The notes beneath the pieces are model-generated. The model saw only the letters and a program-made list of their open reading frames with translations, was not told where the DNA came from and ran no database searches. Positions 51,429-60,744 of a stretch of 64,000 nucleotides of DNA are shown here, in pieces. The stretch comes from Candidatus Bathyarchaeota archaeon. Its GTDB lineage: Archaea > Thermoproteota > Bathyarchaeia > TCS64. Position 1 is the stretch's first letter. The number at the start of each line of letters is the position of its first letter. The stretch is taken from the NCBI GenBank assembly GCA_026014815.1, contig JAOZHP010000031.1, forward strand, positions 25,608 through 89,607, given 5' to 3'. The position numbers were made by a program, and so were the translations under genes.

Positions 51429-52328
51429 ATGGAGAGAAGAAGTTTCCACGACGAGCAGGCCAAGAACAAGAGGGACAGCATACTGCTGGCCATAGTGGTC
51501 AGTGTGATCCTCTTCGCCTTGGTCTTCACCGCCAGCTATTACTTCATCGGAAACACTTACGCTGCCTTACCGATTAGCGCCATATTTATCCTCGTCTACA
51601 CTTGGAGCAGCTACCAGTACGGTGACAGGGTTGTGCTAAGTAGCACAGGAGCCATACCCGCCGAAGGACCACGGTACACGTACCTCAACAACACCGTCGA
51701 AGGGTTGGCCATAGCAGCCGGGATACCTAAACCCAAGACATACATCGTGCAGAGCAGCGAGCTTAACGCATTCGCCACAGGCAAGGACCCTGAGCACGCA
51801 AGCGTCGCCGTCACCACGGGCCTCCTAGAGACCTTGGACAGGCAGGAGCTGGAGGGAGTCATAGCTCACGAGATAAGCCACATCATGAACCGGGACATCC
51901 AGTTCATGACCCTCGTCGCCGTCCTAGTTGGACTCGCAGGGATAGTCAGCCACATGATGCTAAGAAGCTGGAGATTCGGCGGCAGAAGCAAACGAGACAG
52001 TGACAGAAGCACAGGCCTAGAGGTCGTGATCCTTGTCGTCGGCTTCGTCTTAGCCATCTTTGCTCCAATTGCCACACGTTTAGTGCAAATGGCAGTGAGC
52101 AGGAGCAGAGAGTACCTAGCTGACGCCTCGGGAGCCGAGTTAACCCGTTACCCTGACGGCCTCGCGGATGCGCTAGAAAAGATCGGCAAATACAACAGAG
52201 GCGACATGAAGGTAAGCGAATCAGTGAGCCACCTCTTCATCGCTGACCCCAACCGAAGCGCACTGGACGCTATCTACGCCACACACCCACCCATAGATGA
52301 ACGCGTCAAACGATTAAGAGAAATGTAA
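51429..52328 (+). CDS. htpX: M48 family membrane metalloprotease HtpX
   Basis: 299 residues. Two N-terminal membrane helices (ILLAIVVSVILFALVFTASY, YAALPISAIFILVYTW), the zinc motif in GVIAHEISHIMNRD (HEISH), a third ligand Glu in SRSREYLADASGAELTR and two further helices between them. It degrades misfolded membrane proteins from the cytoplasmic side. It follows lemA without any gap, so the ATG at 51429 relies on translational coupling. The length is normal. Confidence 0.96.
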   Translation: MERRSFHDEQAKNKRDSILLAIVVSVILFALVFTASYYFIGNTYAALPISAIFILVYTWSSYQYGDRVVLSSTGAIPAEGPRYTYLNNTVEGLAIAAGIPKPKTYIVQSSELNAFATGKDPEHASVAVTTGLLETLDRQELEGVIAHEISHIMNRDIQFMTLVAVLVGLAGIVSHMMLRSWRFGGRSKRDSDRSTGLEVVILVVGFVLAIFAPIATRLVQMAVSRSREYLADASGAELTRYPDGLADALEKIGKYNRGDMKVSESVSHLFIADPNRSALDAIYATHPPIDERVKRLREM

Positions 52329-52536
52329 CCACTTTTTCTTATCACCCTATTTTCATACCTTACCCGCAAACCAAGTCACATCCAGTCAGAGGGGTAACGC
52401 GAAAAGCCTGAAATAAACCCTTTTTCACTAAATAATCCCTATTAACGCCCAGATCTGATCTCAGTATACGTAAAAAAGCGTAGAGGTAACGGTGATTCAA
52501 CAATTTTTCCGCGTAATTCCAAGTCACTTGAAACAA

Positions 52537-52560
52537 AACCCCGTCAATGAACGCGGGGTT
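52537..52560. promoter_or_regulatory. hairpin AACCCCG / CGGGGTT before the CoA-transferase gene
   Basis: Seven-base arms at 52537-52543 and 52554-52560 with a 10-base loop, 29 bases before the ATG at 52589. It could be a leader hairpin or the end of an upstream transcript. The remaining gap from 52329 is featureless to me. Confidence 0.35.
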
Positions 52561-52588
52561 CAAAAACCTGTGAACCCACAGAGAATGC

Positions 52589-53719
52589 ATGACAGCCCTC
52601 AAAGGAGTAAGAGTGCTTGACCTCACTCACGCCCACGCTGGCCCCATCTGTACCATGATGATGGGAGCCATGGGTGCAGAGATCATTAAGATTGAGCCCC
52701 AGTGGGGGGACATGACCCGCATGTTCCCACCGCTAGTCAAGGGACAGAGCCCCTACTTCGTGTTCCTAGACCGATGCAAGAAAGGCGTCACCCTCGACCT
52801 CAAAAACCCCAAAGGCAAAGAACTGTTCAAGGAGCTAGTCAAGAAAAGCGACGTTGTTATGGAGAACTTCTCAGCGGGCACCATGGACAGGCTAGACCTC
52901 GGATGGGACGTACTCAGGGAACTCAACCCACGCGTCATTTACGCCAGCATCTCTGGGTTCGGGCACACCGGGCCATGGAAAGACAGACGGAGCTTCGACC
53001 CCATCGCTCAGGCTACAAGCGGATACATGTGGCTAATGAAAGACGCCTTCAACCCGGATGGTCCACCCATGCAGGCACCAGACGCAATCGCGGACACCAT
53101 TCCCGGCTACACGTGCCTCATAGGTATCCTCGCGGCCCTCAACCATAGACACAACACAGGCAAAGGGCAGCGAGTTGATGTAGCCCAGATGGACAGCATG
53201 ATAGGCGTAATGCAGAGCTTCAGCTTCTGGAAATTAGCTGACACCACCATGAGACAAGCAGGCAGAACCGCGGGTGTAGCCGTCTCAGGTCTCCACAAGA
53301 CAAGCGATGGATACGTTATGTTCAGCCTCCCAGCGGGCCGCATCACAGACTGGTTCAAGGAACTCCTTGGAGTAGAAGAACTCACGAAAGAAGCCATAGA
53401 AACATGGGTATCCGAGAAAACGACAAACGAGGTAGTAGAACTCCTCGCAAAGACAGGTGTACCGGTGGGACCCGTCCTCGACCTAGACCAAGTCATGGAG
53501 AACGAGCACGCTGCAGCGAGGGAGATGTTCGTCAAAGTAGACCATCCCATCCTTGGAGAGATCACCGAGCCAGGGTTCCCCATCAAGTTCAGCGACACCA
53601 AGGGAGACATCACGGCTCCCGCACCTCTGCTAGGAGAGCACAACGAAGAGGTATACACACGTCTTCTAGGGCTCTCAAATGAGGACGTAGACGCACTGCG
53701 TAAGGAAGGCGTGATCTAA
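52589..53719 (+). CDS. class III (CaiB/BaiF) CoA-transferase
   Basis: 376 residues. The start MTALKGVRVLDLTHAHAGPI and MGAEIIKIEPQWGDMTR are typical. The region around the catalytic Asp is KGVTLDLKNPKGKEL and DVVMENFSAGTMDRLDLGWD, with ISGFGHTGPWKDRRSFDPIA next. The family moves CoA between acids such as formate/oxalate, carnitine or bile acids. The next gene is a ThDP decarboxylase-like enzyme 109 bases downstream, resembling formyl-CoA transferase/oxalyl-CoA decarboxylase pairs, but the substrate is not shown. Confidence 0.92.
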   Translation: MTALKGVRVLDLTHAHAGPICTMMMGAMGAEIIKIEPQWGDMTRMFPPLVKGQSPYFVFLDRCKKGVTLDLKNPKGKELFKELVKKSDVVMENFSAGTMDRLDLGWDVLRELNPRVIYASISGFGHTGPWKDRRSFDPIAQATSGYMWLMKDAFNPDGPPMQAPDAIADTIPGYTCLIGILAALNHRHNTGKGQRVDVAQMDSMIGVMQSFSFWKLADTTMRQAGRTAGVAVSGLHKTSDGYVMFSLPAGRITDWFKELLGVEELTKEAIETWVSEKTTNEVVELLAKTGVPVGPVLDLDQVMENEHAAAREMFVKVDHPILGEITEPGFPIKFSDTKGDITAPAPLLGEHNEEVYTRLLGLSNEDVDALRKEGVI

Positions 53720-53828
53720 TCATCATTTATCTTGTTTGCATTTATGTAACCATCAAATCCTTAAACTAAGTCGCCTTGACCCGGTGGTTTTTTCTTCTCA
53801 TTCCCCCGTGTCTACCATGTGATTCTGA

Positions 53829-55478
53829 TTGAAGATTAAAGCCGTTGAAGGACTAGTCGAGGCTCTAAAAGCAGAGGGTATAAGGGGAGTAGCAACCTTC
53901 CCCACTACTCAGATAAACAACGTGATAGGAGCCGATCCTGACATCAACATATTCATGGTCAGGGACGAACGATACGCCGTCGCTGTAGCTGACGCATACA
54001 GCCGAGTCATGGACGGCAAAGACTTCGGTGTATGCACCGTCATGGGAGGTGTCAACGCAGCTGGAACACAGATGGCCTATGGAGCCCTCGCACAGGCATA
54101 CGAGGACTCAGTGCCACTTCTCTGCTTGACCGACGGCGTGGAAGCCGAAGTCCATGGCAGGACACGTTACAGCATCGACGACGGCTTCAGGTCGGTGACC
54201 AAGTGGTGCGGCTACATCAACAAACCCGAGAGAGTACCAGAGTACATGCGCAGAGCCTTCACCAAACTCAAGACAGGCAGACCATCACCAGTACTCCTCC
54301 AGCTCCCAAGAGACCTAGGCGAATACGACACATCAGAGTACCCATACGCTAAAGTGAAGGGCTGGAGAAGCATGGGAGACCCCAAGGATGTCGAGAAAGC
54401 AGTAAAGGCCGTGAAAAAAGCGAAAAACCCCATAATGTTCGTGGGACAGGGGGTCTTCTCAGCTGACGCTGCATCTGATCTTCTGGAGTTCGCAGAAGCG
54501 GCGCAACTTCCAGTGCTCACAACATTGAAGGGAAAGAGCGTTTTCCCTGAGAATCACCCCTTGTCTCTGGGAGTCAGGGGTGAACCAGCTGAGCGTTTCC
54601 TAGGGAAAGCAGACTTGGTATTAACTGTAGGCATGGGTCACACTCCAAGTCACTTCATGCATAAGATACCCGACGCGGTCCACAAGAAGATAATACAGGT
54701 AGCCATCGACGATAGCGACCTCAACACCGACTACTTGGTAGACCACGCCATATTAGGAGACGCAAAACTCGTTCTGATACAGCTAAAAGAAGAACTTGAG
54801 AAACAGGGAACCATCAAATCTAATGCGGCGTTGCACAAGGAGATCGAGGACTCATGGGCCACAATGATGAAGACATATACCCCACTCATGGAGTCCGGTG
54901 AGACTCCCATCAACCCATACAGGGTTTACGGTGATCTAATGAAGATACTCGACATGAAGAAGAGTCTCGTAACCCACGAGTCCGGGAACACACGAGACCA
55001 ACTCAGCGCCGTCTATAAGTCGCAGATACCCCACGGCTTCCTCGGCTGGGGCAACGTGAGCACCCTCGGTTACGGCCTCGGAGGAGCGATGGGAGCCAAG
55101 CTCGCATTCCCAGACTGGCAGGTAGCAAGCGTCACGGGAGACGCTGGAGTGGGGTACCAGATGGGCAACTGGGAGACCATGGTAAGGAACAAGATGGGTA
55201 TAACCACTATCCACATCAACAACGATGGGTTCGGAGGCTACGGACCAGGGTTCTGGGGAAAAGGCCACAGCCCATACACCTACGAGTTAACCAGTCACAC
55301 AGTCCAGAGTAGCGCTAAAGTAGCTGAAGCCCTCGGCATCCAAGCCGAGCGAGTAAACGACCCTGACGAGGTGGAGCCAGCCCTCAAACGGGCTTTGAAG
55401 GCTAACGCCTCAAACGAGCCATACCTGCTAGAGTTCATCTGTAGCAAGCACCCTGTTTTCCCTGGATGGGTCCGTTGA
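53829..55478 (+). CDS. thiamine diphosphate-dependent enzyme (acetolactate synthase/oxalyl-CoA decarboxylase-like)
   Basis: 549 residues. The activating Glu is in FMVRDERYAVAVADAYSR; a middle nucleotide-fold domain follows; the ThDP-Mg site is TGDAGVGYQMGNWETMVRNK ending in INNDGFGG (GDG-like start, Asn-Asn end). The start is TTG at 53829 (MKIKAVEGLVEALKAEGIRG) with no nearby ATG. The reaction could be decarboxylation of oxalyl-CoA or a 2-oxo acid, or carboligation; the adjacent CoA-transferase favours a CoA-linked decarboxylase. The membrane peptide gene follows. Confidence 0.9.
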   Translation: MKIKAVEGLVEALKAEGIRGVATFPTTQINNVIGADPDINIFMVRDERYAVAVADAYSRVMDGKDFGVCTVMGGVNAAGTQMAYGALAQAYEDSVPLLCLTDGVEAEVHGRTRYSIDDGFRSVTKWCGYINKPERVPEYMRRAFTKLKTGRPSPVLLQLPRDLGEYDTSEYPYAKVKGWRSMGDPKDVEKAVKAVKKAKNPIMFVGQGVFSADAASDLLEFAEAAQLPVLTTLKGKSVFPENHPLSLGVRGEPAERFLGKADLVLTVGMGHTPSHFMHKIPDAVHKKIIQVAIDDSDLNTDYLVDHAILGDAKLVLIQLKEELEKQGTIKSNAALHKEIEDSWATMMKTYTPLMESGETPINPYRVYGDLMKILDMKKSLVTHESGNTRDQLSAVYKSQIPHGFLGWGNVSTLGYGLGGAMGAKLAFPDWQVASVTGDAGVGYQMGNWETMVRNKMGITTIHINNDGFGGYGPGFWGKGHSPYTYELTSHTVQSSAKVAEALGIQAERVNDPDEVEPALKRALKANASNEPYLLEFICSKHPVFPGWVR

Positions 55479-55564
55479 TCCTCCCCTCTTCTTTTCTTTC
55501 ATCTTCTTGACAAGTCGTAATACCAAAAATTATTTGTCAAAAACGATTAAAATTAAGTTATTAC

Positions 55565-55849
55565 ATGATAGATTCGACTCTACGATGCAGAAAAACCGAA
55601 AAAAGGAGGAAAAACATTACCTGGGGGCAGGTCAACGAACAACACCTGATATACAGAACACTAAGAAAGATGACTCTGGGCATAGGCCTAGCATTAGTAT
55701 TTAGCGCGGTCCTGATCGTAATATACGCCCCTAGTGACCTGATGATATTCACGGTGCCTTACACGGGGAGCCAGACGACCTTGAGCATCATTCTCGTGAT
55801 GCTAGGCCTACTTGCCACCCGTCTAGGGAAATCAATGAACAAAAACTAG
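55565..55849 (+). CDS. small two-helix membrane protein
   Basis: 94 residues from the ATG at 55565. A basic N-terminal segment (RCRKTEKRRKN) precedes two membrane helices, MTLGIGLALVFSAVLIVIYA and LSIILVMLGLLATRLG. A start at the internal Met before LGIGL would give a shorter protein of two helices only. An overlapping frame starting at 55507 looks spurious. It lies between the ThDP enzyme and an M20 peptidase. No function known. Confidence 0.55.
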   Translation: MIDSTLRCRKTEKRRKNITWGQVNEQHLIYRTLRKMTLGIGLALVFSAVLIVIYAPSDLMIFTVPYTGSQTTLSIILVMLGLLATRLGKSMNKN

Positions 55850-55981
55850 GTTCAAGTTCGCTTCTTTCAATTACACAATATTTTATTTACGTTGCTAATA
55901 ATCCTCGAAACAACTCTATCTGTGACAACCTAACGATACTCTGAAAAACGATTTAACCCTCAAGGGTTCATCAATCATCAT

Positions 55982-57145
55982 ATGGTGAACTCCATCAACC
56001 TCAATGAACTCACTGAGCTACTGAAAGACATGGTAAAGATTGACTCAGTGAACCCCTCTCTGGTACCCGGTGCGGCAGGCGAGTCCGAGATCGCTGATTA
56101 TATTGAGGAATGGATGAAAGCCCAAGGCTTGAGAACCGAGAGATACGATGTAAAACCAGGGCGACCGAATGTCGTCGGCTTACTCAAGGGAGAGGGTGGA
56201 GGGAAGACGCTGCTCATCAACGGCCACACTGATGTCGTGGGGGTAGACTACATGACGATAGATCCCTTCAACCCTGTTGTCAAGGATGGTAAGCTCTACG
56301 GTAGAGGTAGCTTCGATATGAAGGGAGGGCTCGCTGCAAGCATGATCGCCATCAAGACCATAATCGACTCCGGTGACGCCCTCAAGGGAGACATCATTCT
56401 TGCAGCGGTATGTGACGAAGAGTTCGCTAGCATAGGCACTGAGAAACTCATGGAGACCACTAAGGCTGACGCTGCTATTGTTGGCGAGTTCACTGGTGGT
56501 AACATTCAGGTGGCTCACAAGGGATTCGCGTGGTTAGATGTCGAGACCCACGGCGTGGCTGCTCATGGAAGCCTCTACCAGTTCGGCGTTGACGCCATAG
56601 CCAAGATGGGACATGTGCTACAAGGACTGGAAGCACTCCAAACATCCCTTGAGGAAGTGAAACACCCCCTAGTAGGCCCTGGGAGTGTACACGCCAGCAT
56701 CATCAAGGGGGGAAGCGAGCTGAGCACCTATCCTGCCGAGTGTAAACTGCAGATCGAACGCCGCACGATACCGGGCGAGACGAGAGAAGACGTGAACGAG
56801 GAGATGACCCAGATGATTCAAGCTCTAAGAGAGGGGGACCCCAAGTTCAAGGGTGAGCACAAGATAACATTCTACAGAGGAGCTATGGAGATAAGCCCTG
56901 ACGAGGAGATCTGCCAAGTCATCAAGGAGGGGTCAGAGAACCTCCTCAACTACACCCCGATTTATGTAGGGGGAACCGGTTGGATGGACACTGAGATCAT
57001 ATGGAACAAAGGCATTCCAGCCGTAGCATACGGTCCGAACGGTTTCGGGGCTCACTCCAAGGAAGAATGGGTGGACCTACAGAGCGTCCATGACATCGCA
57101 AGGGTCCAGGAGCATGTCATGAGGACCTTCTGCGGTGTCGCTTAA
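55982..57145 (+). CDS. M20 family metallopeptidase, ArgE/DapE-like
   Basis: 387 residues. Metal and catalytic residues are visible: LINGHTDVVG, GRGSFDMKGGLA, AVCDEEFAS (Glu pair) and a final His in NGFGAHSKEEWVD. The dimerisation domain lies between (HGSLYQFGVDAIAKMG). This copy belongs to the N-acetylornithine/succinyl-diaminopimelate deacylase-like group; its exact substrate is open. The ATG at 55982 follows a TTTAA-containing promoter-like stretch near 55950. It converges with the phosphodiesterase gene with a 4-base overlap. Confidence 0.93.
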   Translation: MVNSINLNELTELLKDMVKIDSVNPSLVPGAAGESEIADYIEEWMKAQGLRTERYDVKPGRPNVVGLLKGEGGGKTLLINGHTDVVGVDYMTIDPFNPVVKDGKLYGRGSFDMKGGLAASMIAIKTIIDSGDALKGDIILAAVCDEEFASIGTEKLMETTKADAAIVGEFTGGNIQVAHKGFAWLDVETHGVAAHGSLYQFGVDAIAKMGHVLQGLEALQTSLEEVKHPLVGPGSVHASIIKGGSELSTYPAECKLQIERRTIPGETREDVNEEMTQMIQALREGDPKFKGEHKITFYRGAMEISPDEEICQVIKEGSENLLNYTPIYVGGTGWMDTEIIWNKGIPAVAYGPNGFGAHSKEEWVDLQSVHDIARVQEHVMRTFCGVA

Positions 57146-57636
57146 TCAAGGTCGCTGAGCCAAGCGAACCTTCTCTCCGTGTCCAAGAACGCGATTGAAC
57201 GTCGCCCCGTTACGTAGCCACATGCCTCACCCGGGTTCACAACGAGGATCCCGTTCTCCTCACCGATGCTAGCCCTGTGAGTGTGACCACGGACGATGAT
57301 GTCGTATCCTCCAGAGAACGCTCGGTCGGTATCCTCCTTTCTGTGACCGTGAAGAAGCGCGATCTTCAAGCCATCAACATCGACCTCAGTGAAGTAGCCA
57401 CGAAGCTCAACACCGATATCCCCATAGACCTGTTTCAGGTGTTCATGCTCGGCACAATTGTTACCAAAAACGCCGATCAACTGCGCGTTCAGAGGCTTGA
57501 AATGTTGAGCAGTGAAAGGGGCAATATAGTCACCAGCGTGAAGAACTAGACTGACACGCTCTTCGTTGAACTTTTCCACCGCTTTCTGGATCATGTATAT
57601 GTTGTCGTGAGTGTCCGCGATGAGCCCTATTATCAT
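57142..57636 (-). CDS. YfcE/MJ0936-type phosphodiesterase
   Basis: 164 residues, a compact calcineurin-like phosphoesterase. Metal motifs in order: GLIADTHDN, LHAGDYIAPF, GVFGNNCAEH, LLHGHRKED and RGHTHRASIG. Such enzymes hydrolyse small phosphodiesters in vitro; the natural substrate is unclear. The start overlaps the end of the sugar kinase gene by 4 bases, so it is the last gene of the pyk-isomerase-kinase operon. Confidence 0.93.
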   Translation of the reverse strand: MIIGLIADTHDNIYMIQKAVEKFNEERVSLVLHAGDYIAPFTAQHFKPLNAQLIGVFGNNCAEHEHLKQVYGDIGVELRGYFTEVDVDGLKIALLHGHRKEDTDRAFSGGYDIIVRGHTHRASIGEENGILVVNPGEACGYVTGRRSIAFLDTERRFAWLSDLD

Positions 57637-59066
57637 GTTTCCTCACCTAGGAGGTCTTCGAATCTCCTGTATGCTTCATCCCATCCACCTGTTTGTCCGG
57701 GTGTGAATGTTTCAAGTTCAAGGCTCTCAGAGAGGATTCTCCTTCCCTCCGAGATGTCCCGTATCATACCCAGGCTTATGTATTGCACAAGCGCATTGCC
57801 TATAGTTGTAGCCTCACCAGGTCCTGCAACCACCTTTACGCCTAACGCGTCAGCAGTCATCCTGTTAAGTACCTTGTTCTTGGACCCACCGCCGATTACA
57901 TGGATCACATCCGGTTGTCTTCCAGTGAGCTTCACCAATCCCCCAAGAGCGTGTCTATAGTTCAGTGCAAGGCTCTCATAGATGCATCTCATGTACTCTC
58001 CTATGGAGCGAGGCACCTCCTGCCCTGTTTCGCTGCAGTATTGTTGAATCCTTGTGGTCATCTCCCCCGGTGAATGGAACACTGGGTCACTTGGGTCAAT
58101 GATAGACCTGAATGGTTGTGACTTGTCGGCGGCTTCTTCTAGCTCTCCGTAGCTCAAGACCGCTCCTTTATTGGTCCACTCCCTGGTCAATTCTTGTTCG
58201 AGCCAGAGTCCTGGCAGGTTCTTGAGGAGCCGGAAAGTGCCTTCCACACCGCCCTCGTTAGTGAAGTTATGGCTGTATACCTCATCGTTTATGAGGGGCT
58301 CCTTCATCTCTGCGCCTATCAGGCTCCAAGTGCCGCTGCTAATATACGCGAAATTAGGGCTCGTTGAAGGGATAGCAGCGATAGCGCTCCCCGTGTCATG
58401 GCATGCAGGGGCGCATAATGGCACTCCACTGCAATCTCCTATGACTGTCCCGGGCTGAATCACGTCAGGGAAGATGTGAGACGGAATCCCTACCGCCTCC
58501 ATGATGTCATAGCACCAGTCACGATCCACCGGGCTGTACATCTGAGTTGTCGTAGCGTGTGTGAACTCAGCTTTCTTTTCGCTTGTAAGCCAGTAGTTGA
58601 AGAGGTCCGGGAAACCCAGATATGTCTCTGCGGTCCTGAGAGCCTTTCTTCTGGTTTTGACTTGGCTGGCTATCTGGTACAACGTGTTAAGTTCAAGGAA
58701 CTGGACGCCTGTCCTCTGGAAAATCGTTTTCCGAGGCACTTTCTTGAAGACCCAGTCCATCATCCCGGATGTCCGAGGGTCCCTGTAATGAAAAGGGTCC
58801 TCGATGAGGTTTCCTTCCTTATCTAGAAGCCCGTAATCGACTCCCCATGAGGCGATGCCTATGCTTGAGGCCCCTTCTTGAGCCCATTGAATCCCCTTTA
58901 CTGTCTCACGCCACAGTCGCTTCACGTTCCAGCGTAGAGCCTTCCCGGAGTCCACGGGTTCATTGTTGAACCTGTGAACCGCGTCCAGAGTGAATGACTC
59001 CCCGTCGAAGCTTACCTTCATCACGCGTCCACTGAAGGCTCCAAGGTCAACGGCTATGACATGCAT
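57633..59066 (-). CDS. rhaB: FGGY-family sugar kinase, rhamnulokinase-like
   Basis: 477 residues. The start HVIAVDLGAFSGRVMKVSFD is the phosphate-binding loop. SHDTGSAIAAIPS-type sequence (ACHDTGSAIAAIPS), YISSGTWSLIGAE and VIHVIGGGSKNKVLNRMTAD with AGPGEATTIGNALVQ are close to rhamnulokinase and L-fuculokinase. It would phosphorylate the ketose made by the isomerase encoded 4 bases upstream. The aldolase for the product is not in the window. The gene symbol reflects the closest subgroup by eye. Confidence 0.85.
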   Translation of the reverse strand: MHVIAVDLGAFSGRVMKVSFDGESFTLDAVHRFNNEPVDSGKALRWNVKRLWRETVKGIQWAQEGASSIGIASWGVDYGLLDKEGNLIEDPFHYRDPRTSGMMDWVFKKVPRKTIFQRTGVQFLELNTLYQIASQVKTRRKALRTAETYLGFPDLFNYWLTSEKKAEFTHATTTQMYSPVDRDWCYDIMEAVGIPSHIFPDVIQPGTVIGDCSGVPLCAPACHDTGSAIAAIPSTSPNFAYISSGTWSLIGAEMKEPLINDEVYSHNFTNEGGVEGTFRLLKNLPGLWLEQELTREWTNKGAVLSYGELEEAADKSQPFRSIIDPSDPVFHSPGEMTTRIQQYCSETGQEVPRSIGEYMRCIYESLALNYRHALGGLVKLTGRQPDVIHVIGGGSKNKVLNRMTADALGVKVVAGPGEATTIGNALVQYISLGMIRDISEGRRILSESLELETFTPGQTGGWDEAYRRFEDLLGEET

Positions 59067-59070
59067 GACT

Positions 59071-60714
59071 CTAACCTACTTTCACTTCACCGCAGATGTG
59101 AACCTTAACCCCTAGTTCATGGAACATAGCGGCTTTGGCTGCCAACGCCAAGTATGCTTCCTCAGCGCTCGGAGCGTAGACCACCTGGATATGGTTAGCC
59201 TTGTGCCTGGCCATCATCTCATCCCTCGTGATGCCATGAAGCACCGCGCTCATAATAGGCCATTGAGGCGTCGTTGCGTCCCAGCGCCTCTGGGTCTCCT
59301 CGGGAGGAAGGTCCACTACGGTCGCCCTGCCGATATCTACATGGAGTTTTCCACCCATGACGAAGATCCTGCTCCACACTATCTCCCCTGGTTTACTATC
59401 CCCCTTTAGGGAACCACCGCCCAAGGGGAAATACATGGAGGGCTGTCGTTCGCTGCTTGCCCCCTTGTAACCACCCTTGAAGTGACTTGGAGGGGCACCG
59501 CCTGAGATGAGGAACACCCAAACATAGTCATCCCCATACCAGTCACCCCATCTGATGTCGTGTAGCGTGTTAGCGGGATCAAAACCCATTGCTGTCCAGA
59601 TTCTGTTAGTTATAAGGCCGTCTAGTCCTGCGCACTGGTCCACCTCGTTGTAATGGGGCAATGGCTGTCCCGTGTATAGTTCTTCTCCGGTCTCTTTATG
59701 GTAAACGGGGGGCCTGTCCACGTTGTTAAGGAGCCCTTCGACGAGGTCACTCGCAGGTGCCATATCCTTTAGACCTTGCTGATACTGGATGCCAATAGTA
59801 GCGCAGCCGAAATCGTCCGCTATCCTTACCGCCGCGATGTACATCTTACATTGCTCATGTACCTGACTATCAGTCAGCTCCGTAGCCTCATCGGTGCCAG
59901 TAACGAAAGTCATGCCCTTAGCGTCAAGCCAGTCTTTTACCTTCTGTGCTTCCTTGTCCGAGACCTCTCTCATCTCTGCTACGAGGGCGCTCTGGCTGAG
60001 CCGCTCCTTGTAGACCCCAAGGGGGTTCAGTAACTCATCCTCGATGATGGCGTTATACATACCCATACAACCCTCATCGAAGACCCCCATGATGGCCTTA
60101 TCATTACGAAGCTGTTCAGCTAAAGCTTTACCAAGCTTGTACTCGTTCTTTGGCAGCTTACTCTTGTCCAAATCTCGGACATGTTCTGTCTCATGAGTAA
60201 TTTTTCCTTCCTTAAGCCACTGTCTCAGACCTTTGAGGAAAAACTCGTCATCGAAACTCTCACTCCAGATGGTGCTGTACTCGACCCCCATCTTTGTGAG
60301 GCTCGCGTTCAGATTAAGCATCCCAACAAGGCCAGGCCACTGACCACTCCAGTTAGCCAAGGTAAGAATAGGACCTTTATGATCCCTCAGACCAGCTAAC
60401 ACGTGGTGACTGTACTGCCACACCGCCTCGGCCACCACTACAGGGGTGTCCTTCGGTATTTTATTGAAAACGTCCATCCCCATGCGCTGATTCCAGATGA
60501 AACCATGTTTAAGCGCAGGGTCGTAGGGGTGACCACGCTTGATCTTCACTCCTTCTGCTTTGAAGACTTCCTTGATCCTCTGTTCCATGGCTTCTTGAGC
60601 CGGCCAGCACTCTTGGTTAGCTGATAAACGTAGGTCACCGCTGGTGACCATAACCACCTCATCTTGCGCTAACGGTTCAGGTTCAATGGTTTTTGGTAGA
60701 ACATAACGCGCCAT
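59071..60714 (-). CDS. L-fucose/L-arabinose isomerase family protein
   Basis: 547 residues, near the length of L-fucose isomerases. FucI-like blocks include a central GVFDEGCMGMYNAIIEDELL, TEGxxD-like region TGTDEATELTDSQVHEQC and a C-terminal GGGSLKGDSKPGEIVWSRIF with HVDIGRATVVDLPPEE. It should convert an aldose to a ketose using Mn2+, for the kinase gene next in line. Exact sugar (L-fucose, L-rhamnose-like or D-arabinose) is not decided. It lies 30 bases after pyruvate kinase on the same strand, so the four genes 57142-62181 probably form one operon. Confidence 0.85.
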   Translation of the reverse strand: MARYVLPKTIEPEPLAQDEVVMVTSGDLRLSANQECWPAQEAMEQRIKEVFKAEGVKIKRGHPYDPALKHGFIWNQRMGMDVFNKIPKDTPVVVAEAVWQYSHHVLAGLRDHKGPILTLANWSGQWPGLVGMLNLNASLTKMGVEYSTIWSESFDDEFFLKGLRQWLKEGKITHETEHVRDLDKSKLPKNEYKLGKALAEQLRNDKAIMGVFDEGCMGMYNAIIEDELLNPLGVYKERLSQSALVAEMREVSDKEAQKVKDWLDAKGMTFVTGTDEATELTDSQVHEQCKMYIAAVRIADDFGCATIGIQYQQGLKDMAPASDLVEGLLNNVDRPPVYHKETGEELYTGQPLPHYNEVDQCAGLDGLITNRIWTAMGFDPANTLHDIRWGDWYGDDYVWVFLISGGAPPSHFKGGYKGASSERQPSMYFPLGGGSLKGDSKPGEIVWSRIFVMGGKLHVDIGRATVVDLPPEETQRRWDATTPQWPIMSAVLHGITRDEMMARHKANHIQVVYAPSAEEAYLALAAKAAMFHELGVKVHICGEVKVG

Positions 60715-60744
60715 AAGATGAAATGGGGGTTATGGATGATAAAA

